7,493 nucleotides of DNA, from assembly GCA_964611755.1 (NCBI GenBank), contig CAZTBB010000073.1, forward strand, positions 1 through 7,493, written 5' to 3'. The notes below the pieces were generated by a model. The model was given only the letters and a program-made list of their open reading frames with translations. It had not been told where the DNA came from and searched no databases. The DNA comes from CAZTBB01 sp964611755 (lineage in GTDB: Bacteria > Pseudomonadota > Alphaproteobacteria > Micavibrionales > Micavibrionaceae). Both the position numbers and the translations under genes were made by a program. The first letter of the stretch is position 1. Every line of letters begins with the position of its first letter. Below are positions 1-4,377 of the stretch, in pieces.

Positions 1-408
1 CTTAGCCCGCGTGTCGCTCCTTTTGCAGACAAACAAGATATGGGCGGCCTCTTACAACGTGCCGGCTTTGCCCTGCCCGTTGTTGACTCTGACATCATAA
101 GTGTCACCTATGATAATGCTTTTAAACTCATGCAAGATTTACGCGGCATGGGCGAAAACAATGCCATTGCAGAGGCACAAAAAACCAACCCCGGAAAAGC
201 ATTCTTTATGGATATTGCGAAAGCCTATCAAGATCAATTTTCGGAAAGTGACGGACGCATTGTTGCCAGTTTTGAGGTGATATTTTTACTGGGCTGGGGG
301 CCGCATGAAAGCCAACAAAAACCGCTTAAGCCTGGCTCAGCCAAACATTCTCTTGCGGCTGCCCTGAACACAAAAGAAATCAAGACAGGTGATAAAACAG
401 GATATTAA
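1..408 (+). CDS. SAM-dependent methyltransferase, NDUFAF5/BioC-like, C-terminal part (5' end outside window)
   Basis: The reading frame is open from base 1 (L-S-P-R-V-A-P-F-A-D...) to a TAA at 406-408, so the gene enters from the left. The visible 135 residues match the C-terminal part of the alphaproteobacterial methyltransferase family related to mitochondrial NDUFAF5: an S-P-R-V-x-P-F-A start, a G-x-L-L-x-R-A-G-F segment, the L-M-x-D-L-R-G-M-G-E-N-N stretch, a D-G-R-I-V-A-S-F-E-V-I-F segment, G-W, and a terminal S-Q-Q-K-P tail. The SAM-binding motifs of class I methyltransferases would lie upstream and cannot be seen. Mitochondrial NDUFAF5 hydroxylates an arginine of a complex I subunit; the role of bacterial relatives is uncertain, so a complex I assembly role is inference only. 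One base separates the stop from the gloB ATG, which suggests co-transcription. The internal ATG at 40 is not a likely start. Confidence 0.85.
   Translation, partial: LSPRVAPFADKQDMGGLLQRAGFALPVVDSDIISVTYDNAFKLMQDLRGMGENNAIAEAQKTNPGKAFFMDIAKAYQDQFSESDGRIVASFEVIFLLGWGPHESQQKPLKPGSAKHSLAAALNTKEIKTGDKTGY
399..402 (+). promoter_or_regulatory. Shine-Dalgarno deciding the gloB start
   Basis: AGGA lies 7 nt before the ATG at 410. An in-frame GTG at 389 would give a protein seven residues longer, but it overlaps the upstream coding region and would add residues before the usual family N-terminus (I-T-L-L-P-I-L-Q-D-N-Y). The ATG is therefore preferred. The signal lies inside the last codons of the methyltransferase gene. 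Confidence 0.6.
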
Positions 409-409
409 T

Positions 410-1129
410 ATGATCAGCATTACACTTCTGCCCATTCTGCAGGATAATTACACCTATATCGTGAAAGCTGATAACGGTCAGATCGCGGTGGTCGACCCCG
501 GAGAAGCCAAACCCATTATCGAATATTTACAAACCCGCAATCTCAAACTCGACTTTATTCTTAATACACACCACCACGGCGACCACATAGCGGGAAACGG
601 CCAGTTGATTGATCGCTATAACGCCAAATTAATTGGCCCGGCAGCCGAGCAACACCGTATAGACGGCATGAACATCGCCCTAAAAGAGGGGGAGAGCTTT
701 GCCTTTGGAGAAGAAAAATTATACGTCATAGAAACACCCGGTCACACATCCGGACATATTTGTTTTTATGCCCCGAACAGCAAAGCCCTGTTTGCAGGGG
801 ACACATTATTTTCCATGGGCACGGGACGGTTATTCGAAGGCAGTGCCGAGCAAATGTGGCATTCTCTGGAAAAGATCATAGCCCTGCCTGATGATGTTCG
901 GCTCTATTGTGGCCATGAATATACGCTATCAAACGCAGAGTTTTGCTTAACGATTGAACCCGGCAATGATGCCCTAAAAACGCGTTATGCTGAGGTTAAA
1001 GCCCTTCGCGCAGAGAACAAGCCTACCCTGCCCTCAACACTTGGTCTTGAAAAACAAACCAACGTCATGCTTCGCGCCGGATCAGCGGAGCGTTATGCGG
1101 AGATCAGAACTCTCAAGGATAATTTTTAA
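410..1129 (+). CDS. gloB: Hydroxyacylglutathione hydrolase (glyoxalase II)
   Basis: This is a 239-aa enzyme of the metallo-beta-lactamase fold. Glyoxalase II hydrolyses S-D-lactoylglutathione to D-lactate and glutathione, the second step of methylglyoxal detoxification, in the cytosol. The signature T-H-H-H-G-D-H is at residues 53-59. The expected metal ligands are all present: H54, H56, D58, H59, H112 (T-P-G-H-T-S-G-H), D131 (F-A-G-D-T-L-F) and H169 (C-G-H-E-Y-T). The region after about residue 170 is the C-terminal substrate-binding domain typical of true glyoxalase II. It has N-V-M-L-R where many family members have N-P-F-L-R, and the protein is somewhat shorter than the common 250-255 aa. 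The domain set and intact ligands favour GloB over other beta-lactamase-fold hydrolases. It probably shares an mRNA with the methyltransferase gene one base upstream. It converges with the gene at 1138-1494. Confidence 0.95.
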   Translation: MISITLLPILQDNYTYIVKADNGQIAVVDPGEAKPIIEYLQTRNLKLDFILNTHHHGDHIAGNGQLIDRYNAKLIGPAAEQHRIDGMNIALKEGESFAFGEEKLYVIETPGHTSGHICFYAPNSKALFAGDTLFSMGTGRLFEGSAEQMWHSLEKIIALPDDVRLYCGHEYTLSNAEFCLTIEPGNDALKTRYAEVKALRAENKPTLPSTLGLEKQTNVMLRAGSAERYAEIRTLKDNF

Positions 1130-1137
1130 AAACAGGC

Positions 1138-1494
1138 CTATTCGCCAGCAATGGCGGATTTCTTACGAGGCCCTCGACGTTGTGCCGGCTTACCGTCATC
1201 ATTGCCCGGCTGCGCATCATCATGATCCTGCCCGGCCTCTTGCGGTGGTTTTTTATCGCCGCCTTTTTTGCGGGACGCACGATGGGGAGGAATAGGAATT
1301 GGTTTAGAGGCCATTTCATCACGCTCACTCACGGCAATTTCAATCTCCAGACGGGAGGCAACCTTGCGAAGCTCATGCACGGCATCTTGAAGTGCCTCTC
1401 TAGCCGAAGGGTTCTTAGGATCTTTTGTCCAAGCGTCATAATACTTAAAGCAATTTTCTCCGCTTTCCTGTAAACGTTTTTTTATTTCGGACAT
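1138..1494 (-). CDS. Conserved-looking hypothetical protein with charged, proline-rich tail
   Basis: The ORF encodes 118 residues from an ATG preceded by a strong Shine-Dalgarno (GGGAGGA on the minus strand, + bases 1502-1508, 7 nt spacing), so it is very likely a real gene. Residues 1-60 look helical (M-S-E-I-K-K-R-L-Q-E-S-G-E, then A-L-Q-D-A-V-H-E-L-R-K-V-A-S-R-L-E-I). A short proline-containing linker, K-P-I-P-I-P-P-H-R, follows at about 64-72. From about residue 74 the chain is low complexity and rich in K, D, G, P and R, which suggests disorder and possible nucleic-acid or protein contact. No signal peptide or membrane segment is visible. I recall similar short proteins in Rhodospirillales-like genomes but cannot name a family or function. 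It lies downstream of guaC on the same strand with a 92-nt gap, and its 3' end converges with gloB. Confidence 0.8.
   Translation of the reverse strand: MSEIKKRLQESGENCFKYYDAWTKDPKNPSAREALQDAVHELRKVASRLEIEIAVSERDEMASKPIPIPPHRASRKKGGDKKPPQEAGQDHDDAQPGNDDGKPAQRRGPRKKSAIAGE
1141..1164 (+). terminator. Candidate rho-independent terminator of gloB
   Basis: Twelve bases after the gloB stop, TTCGCCA (1141-1147) and TGGCGGA (1152-1158) form a 7-bp stem with one G-U pair. The loop is GCAA, a GNRA-type tetraloop, and the stem is followed by TTTCTT. The T tract is interrupted, so strength is uncertain. The hairpin lies inside the last codons of the convergent gene at 1138-1494. Confidence 0.45.
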
Positions 1495-1586
1495 AGATCA
1501 TTCCTCCCTTTAATAACCAAAAATAATAGAACCCTGATGGTAACGCGCCTGACAAAATCACGCAACAAACCTATGCATGTATTTTG

Positions 1587-2642
1587 TTATTCATTGCCAA
1601 AAACAGTATTGAGCTGCTGTGAGACACGAATAAATGTTGTACGCTTGGACAGCTCCTTTAGACGCCGCGCGCCGACATATGTGCATGATGACCGCAAGCC
1701 GCCCAATATATCCTGCAAGCTATCATGGATATTACCACGATAAGGCACCCGTACCGTCTTGCCCTCGGATGCACGGTATTCTGCAACGCCGCCTTTGTGC
1801 TTTTTCATGGCCGTATCACTGCTCATACCATAGAACTCGACGAACTTCTTGCCATCAACGTCAATGACATTTTGATCGGATTGATCATGCCCGGACAGCA
1901 TCCCGCCCAGCATCACAAAATCGGCGCCGCCGCCAATGGCCTTGGCAATATCGCCCGGCACAGTACAACCGCCATCGGCGCAGATCAAACCGCCCAATCC
2001 ATGCGCAGCATCCGCACATTCAATAATAGCAGAGAGTTGAGGGTAACCCACACCGGTCATTTTTCTGGTTGTACAAACGCTGCCGGGGCCAATACCCACC
2101 TTCACAACATCAACGCCGCCAAGAATAAGCTCTTCCACCATTTCACCGGTTACAACATTTCCAGCCATAATTGTGACATCCGGCATTTTTTCACGAATAC
2201 GCTTCACGTAATCAACGAAGTGCTCACTATATCCATTGGCCACATCAATGCAGAGCTTTTCAATACCCTTACCGGACTGATGTGTTTTACCTTTTGCAAA
2301 CTGCGCCAGTTTTTCTTCATCGGCTTCGACCATGCCAATGGAATACCAAACACTCTGCCCACCATGTTCCTCAAAAAACTGATTAAGCTCGTCCAGAGTA
2401 TAGTGTTTATGCAGAGCAACGCTAAGGCCATTTCCATCTTCCATGAACGCTTTTGCCATTGAAAAAGTACCGACACCATCCATATTGGCTGCAACAATAG
2501 GCACGCCCGAAAACGTCTTTCCGGACCACTTGAATGTAAATTCTCGTGCGATATCAACTTCCTTGCGCGAGCGCAGCGTCGAGCGCTTTGGACGGATCAA
2601 AACATCTTTAAAATCAAGCTTGGTATCTTCTTCAATACGCAT
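1587..2642 (-). CDS. guaC: GMP reductase
   Basis: GMP reductase converts GMP to IMP and ammonia using NADPH, linking guanine to adenine nucleotide pools in the cytosol. The 351-aa product starts M-R-I-E-E-D-x-K-L-D-F-K-D-V-L-I-R-P-K-R-S-T-L, the usual GuaC N-terminus. The IMPDH/GMPR barrel has A-N-M-D-G at about 52-56, G-N-V-V-T-G at 161-166, the catalytic loop G-I-G-P-G-S-V-C-T-T-R with C190, and C-A-D-G-G-C at 221-226. The GMPR-type end D-I-L-G-G-L-R-S-S-C-T-Y-V-G-A and T-T-F-I-R-V is also present. There is no CBS domain pair, and the length is close to E. coli GuaC (347 aa), so it is GMP reductase rather than IMP dehydrogenase. An in-frame ATG at 2672 would add ten atypical residues; the ATG at 2640-2642 has a good Shine-Dalgarno and is chosen. 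The gene lies 75 nt downstream of the DUF1192 gene and has an operator-like repeat in front. Confidence 0.96.
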   Translation of the reverse strand: MRIEEDTKLDFKDVLIRPKRSTLRSRKEVDIAREFTFKWSGKTFSGVPIVAANMDGVGTFSMAKAFMEDGNGLSVALHKHYTLDELNQFFEEHGGQSVWYSIGMVEADEEKLAQFAKGKTHQSGKGIEKLCIDVANGYSEHFVDYVKRIREKMPDVTIMAGNVVTGEMVEELILGGVDVVKVGIGPGSVCTTRKMTGVGYPQLSAIIECADAAHGLGGLICADGGCTVPGDIAKAIGGGADFVMLGGMLSGHDQSDQNVIDVDGKKFVEFYGMSSDTAMKKHKGGVAEYRASEGKTVRVPYRGNIHDSLQDILGGLRSSCTYVGARRLKELSKRTTFIRVSQQLNTVFGNE

Positions 2643-2648
2643 AAAAAA

Positions 2649-2655
2649 CCTCTTA
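2649..2655 (-). promoter_or_regulatory. Shine-Dalgarno deciding the guaC start
   Basis: The minus strand reads TAAGAGG followed by six T and then the ATG at 2640-2642. This supports the shorter start over the in-frame ATG at 2672. Confidence 0.6.
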
Positions 2656-2679
2656 CATTGCGTTAAGCTCAAGTCTTCT

Positions 2680-2704
2680 ATTATATCACAGCAATACGTG
2701 ATAT
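2680..2704 (-). promoter_or_regulatory. guaC -10-like box overlapped by an operator-like inverted repeat
   Basis: The minus strand has a perfect TATAAT at + bases 2680-2685, about 40 nt before the guaC ATG. It overlaps one arm of a perfect 7-bp inverted repeat: ATATCAC (2683-2689) and GTGATAT (2698-2704), separated by 8 nt. No convincing -35 hexamer is present at 16-18 nt, which is what a promoter needing an activator would show. The repeat could also form a hairpin in a DUF1192-guaC transcript, but no T tract follows, so a terminator is unlikely. A promoter with a bound regulator is inference. Confidence 0.4.
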
Positions 2705-2717
2705 TGGGCTTTTAAAA

Positions 2718-2900
2718 TCAGTTTTTAAAGAAAGCTGCAGCAGCATCCTGAGAGGCTTGCTTTTTTTGCTTATCCGCCTCAACGCGAGCAATCTCATCTC
2801 TGAGAGCAGACAAATAATCATCCAACTCGGCAACAGACAGGCTCTCTAAATTGCGTGGAAATTCGCCGCTTGTTTTTTTCACCTCTTCCTCATCAAACAT
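2718..2900 (-). CDS. DUF1192 family small protein
   Basis: This 60-aa protein matches the alphaproteobacterial DUF1192 family: an acidic M-F-D-E-E-E start, a short linker, then S-L-S-V-A-E-L-D-D-Y-L-S-A-L-R-D-E-I-A-R-V-E and a closing A-A-A-A-F-F-K-N. The middle and C-terminal half (about 20-50) has a heptad-like pattern consistent with a short coiled coil. No signal peptide or membrane helix is visible, so it should be cytosolic. The function of the family is not known to me. A clear Shine-Dalgarno (AAGGAGA on the minus strand) lies just before the ATG. The gene is divergent from trcR across about 160 bp and lies upstream of guaC on the same strand. Confidence 0.88.
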   Translation of the reverse strand: MFDEEEVKKTSGEFPRNLESLSVAELDDYLSALRDEIARVEADKQKKQASQDAAAAFFKN

Positions 2901-2951
2901 TTATCTCTCCTTATTGCTGAAATTTTTTATAGTAATTTAGAATATTATCGC

Positions 2952-2981
2952 CTATATATACGTGTATTCCCTCTATATATA
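2952..2981. repeat. Two direct repeats spaced 21 bp in the trcR/DUF1192 intergenic region
   Basis: CTATATATA occurs at 2952-2960 and again at 2973-2981. The copies start 21 bp apart, close to two helical turns, so a protein could bind both on one face of the DNA. The sequence is simple TA-rich DNA, so chance is a real alternative. The repeats lie between the divergent starts of DUF1192 (2900) and trcR (3064). Confidence 0.4.
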
Positions 2982-3025
2982 AAGCTTATGACGATCAATT
3001 TTCTTTGTTGATCGATAAAGGCTTT
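2981..3025. promoter_or_regulatory. Long imperfect inverted repeat in the trcR upstream region
   Basis: Arms 2981-2998 and 3008-3025 are complementary at 14 of 18 positions. They include a perfect inner 7-bp block, CGATCAA (2992-2998) with TTGATCG (3008-3014), around a 9-nt spacer, and an outer AAAGC/GCTTT block. It ends about 25 nt before the trcR Shine-Dalgarno. It could be a regulator binding site, possibly for autoregulation, or a stem-loop in the trcR 5' leader. No T tract follows it, so it does not look like a terminator. Confidence 0.45.
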
Positions 3026-3063
3026 ATTGGAATTTTTGAACAACGTCTTAAGGAGATACAATA

Positions 3064-3762
3064 ATGGCAAGCGCCTTGAAAAAAGATGCACCGGCCCTAC
3101 TGATGCCAAAGGCAACGGCAGTATGGTTAATTGACAATACCGCTCTAACATTCTCACAAATCGCGGAATTTACGGCACTGACAGAGATTGAAATCGAAGC
3201 TCTGGCAAATGAAGATATTGGTAAGGGTTTGGTTGGCCGTAACCCCATCGACAATAATGAGCTGACGCAAGAGGAATTGGACCGCTGTCAGGCTGATCCA
3301 TCTGCCTCTCTCAAACAATCAAAGAGCGCTTTGCCACAGGTGAAAATGCGCTCCAAAGGCCCTCGCTATACGCCAGTATCCAAGCGTGGTGATAAGCCGG
3401 ATGCAATTGCTTTTATCTTGAAGCATCACCCGGATATCAAAGATTCACAAATTGCGCGCCTCATCGGAACAACAAAGCCGACAATTGAACGCATTCGTGA
3501 CCGCTCCCACCCTAATACGCCAAACCTTAAGCCAAGACACCCGGCTGAACTTGGTTTGTGTACCTATCAGGAATTTGAGAAAGTTCTGGACAAAGCTTTA
3601 CGCGCAGCGGGTAAAGACCCTGAAACAATCAAGGCACAACAACAAGCAGCCCTTGAAGAAGCACGCCAGGCGCAAGAAGAAGATCACGGCCCCACCGGTG
3701 GGTTTGACTTCTCTAACTTCTTGCCGGATTCATCCACAAAAAATACCGACACAGATCAATAG
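3064..3762 (+). CDS. trcR: DUF1013 family transcriptional regulator (TrcR-like)
   Basis: The 232-aa product matches the alphaproteobacterial DUF1013 family, named cell cycle transcriptional regulator TrcR in current annotations. The N-terminal part has the conserved L-M-P-K-A-T-A-V-W-L-I-D-N-T-x-L-T-F-x-Q-I-A stretch (13-34), a likely helix-turn-helix ending near L-A-N-E-D (47-51), then R-N-P-I (59-62). A second helix-turn-helix-like segment is at about 112-147 (K-P-D-A-I-A-F-I-L-K through Q-I-A-R-L-I-G-T-T-K-P-T-I-E-R-I-R-D-R). H-P-A-E-L-G-L-C at 159-166 is also typical. After about residue 190 the chain becomes Q/E/A-rich and ends with an F-D-F-S-N-F-L motif (214-220) and a polar tail. It should be a cytosolic DNA- or RNA-polymerase-associated regulator; its targets cannot be read here. 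AAGGAG (3050-3055) gives 8-nt spacing to the ATG. It stands alone, divergent from DUF1192 and convergent with the YdcH-like gene. Confidence 0.9.
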   Translation: MASALKKDAPALLMPKATAVWLIDNTALTFSQIAEFTALTEIEIEALANEDIGKGLVGRNPIDNNELTQEELDRCQADPSASLKQSKSALPQVKMRSKGPRYTPVSKRGDKPDAIAFILKHHPDIKDSQIARLIGTTKPTIERIRDRSHPNTPNLKPRHPAELGLCTYQEFEKVLDKALRAAGKDPETIKAQQQAALEEARQAQEEDHGPTGGFDFSNFLPDSSTKNTDTDQ

Positions 3763-3789
3763 ATCTGCGGTCTTCACAGTAATGGAAAT

Positions 3790-3822
3790 AAGAAAAGGCC
3801 GGAAATAAATTCCGGCCTTTCG
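3790..3822. terminator. Bidirectional terminator between trcR and the YdcH-like gene
   Basis: AAAGGCCGGAA (3794-3804) and TTCCGGCCTTT (3810-3820) form a perfect 11-bp stem with a 5-nt loop. Read on the minus strand the stem is followed by TTTTCTTATTT-like sequence, a good T tract, so it should stop transcripts of the gene at 3874-4107. On the + strand the stem ends in TTT followed by CGTC, so termination of trcR depends on the T bases within the stem and may be weaker. It lies between the two convergent stop codons. Confidence 0.85.
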
Positions 3823-3873
3823 TCACAGTAGAAAAAGTATCTTATAATTTCACGCCTAGCGCCACGACCACGC

Positions 3874-4107
3874 CTAAGCTGCTACAACACTTTTTCCGGA
3901 CCCAGATGTATCTCTAATTCCTTCGATCAACTCTTTGATTTGTAGCTTTTCTTTCTTGAGCGCCCGAATGTGTAAATCGCTTGTTGAAATTCCCTTTTCA
4001 GCATCATTGATTTTCTTTGATAAAGCTTCATGTTTTGCCCTCAATGCTTCAATACGTTGTTTAGATTGTGGCAAGGACTTACCCGAAGATGTGTGCTGTG
4101 AAAGCAT
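3874..4107 (-). CDS. YdcH/DUF465-like small coiled-coil protein
   Basis: The 77-aa product resembles the YdcH (DUF465) family. It has R-I-E-A-L-R-A-K-H-E-A-L-S-K-K-I-N-D-A-E at about 18-37, a short break, then I-R-A-L-K-K-E-K-L-Q-I-K-E-L-I-E at about 47-62. The L-K-K-E-K-L-x-I-K-x-x-I core is the family hallmark. The ends (S/T/Q-rich start; S-G-S-G-K-S-V-V-A-A tail) look unstructured. No membrane segment is seen, so it is probably a cytosolic coiled-coil dimer. The family's function is unknown. AGGAG on the minus strand precedes the ATG. Downstream, the stop codon lies in a short direct repeat, with a second in-frame TAG 18 nt later. The gene appears monocistronic. Confidence 0.8.
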   Translation of the reverse strand: MLSQHTSSGKSLPQSKQRIEALRAKHEALSKKINDAEKGISTSDLHIRALKKEKLQIKELIEGIRDTSGSGKSVVAA

Positions 4108-4148
4108 AGAATCTCTCCTGTTATATTTAATTTGTTACGTTGTGATTG

Positions 4149-4175
4149 ATTAAATGCTAACCACAAAACAGTCAA
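4149..4175 (-). promoter_or_regulatory. Candidate promoter of the YdcH-like gene
   Basis: On the minus strand TTGACT (+ bases 4170-4175) and TTTAAT (4149-4154) resemble -35 and -10 boxes. The 15-nt spacer is shorter than the usual 16-18, which lowers confidence. The box pair lies about 42 nt before the ATG. Confidence 0.35.
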
Positions 4176-4180
4176 AAAGC

Positions 4181-4217
4181 AAAAAAATTATATATTATGA
4201 GCACATAATATAATTTT
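4181..4217 (-). terminator. AT-rich hairpin with T tract, candidate terminator for the aldehyde dehydrogenase operon
   Basis: TATATTATG (4191-4199) pairs perfectly with CATAATATA (4204-4212) around AGCA. With a 2-nt bulge the pairing extends into the flanking A and T tracts. Read on the minus strand it ends in seven T, as an intrinsic terminator would. The stem is almost all A-T, so stability is low. It lies about 165 nt past the aldehyde dehydrogenase stop codon and just before the candidate promoter of the YdcH-like gene. Confidence 0.4.
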
Positions 4218-4377
4218 ATTACTTTATTGTGAGTGTCTTATATGGTTTTCTTAATTTTGAGATATTCATCAATAGAAAATACCAACCGTCATATTCTCAA
4301 AAAGTGATTCGCAAATAACCAATTTTTATTATCGCTCGAGTCTTACTAATGAAGCGTTAAAATAAGGTCATAATTAA

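Larger units (their letters stand above)
4108..4377. other. Gene-free AT-rich intergenic stretch
   Basis: Between the YdcH-like start and the aldehyde dehydrogenase stop there are 270 bases without a supported gene. The left third holds the candidate promoter and the AT-rich hairpin described separately. In the remainder (about 4218-4377) I see nothing I can assign: no clear hairpin, no RNA gene and no reading frame with a Shine-Dalgarno. Confidence 0.6.

Noticed and set aside
987..1295. A 102-codon + strand frame overlapping the end of gloB and the convergent hypothetical gene.
   Set aside because: It lies out of frame inside gloB's conserved C-terminal domain, has odd composition and no Shine-Dalgarno.
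1495..1586. Possible promoter for the hypothetical gene (TTGTCA followed by TATTAT on the minus strand).
   Set aside because: The spacer is about 21 nt, too long for a normal sigma-70 type promoter, and no better pair was seen.
1725..2462. A 245-codon open frame on the + strand opposite guaC.
   Set aside because: It is a shadow of guaC: the minus strand encodes a full-length GMP reductase with all motifs, and the + frame has no recognisable family or Shine-Dalgarno.
1587..2672. Longer guaC start at 2672 adding ten residues.
   Set aside because: The extra residues are not part of the usual GuaC N-terminus, and the ATG at 2640-2642 has a well-placed AGAGG.
4109..4342. Three GANTC (CcrM-type methylation) sites at 4109-4113, 4306-4310 and 4338-4342 in the intergenic stretch.
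   Set aside because: About one is expected by chance in this length, the latter two lie far from any start codon, and the trcR upstream region contains none, so a cell-cycle methylation signal is not supported.
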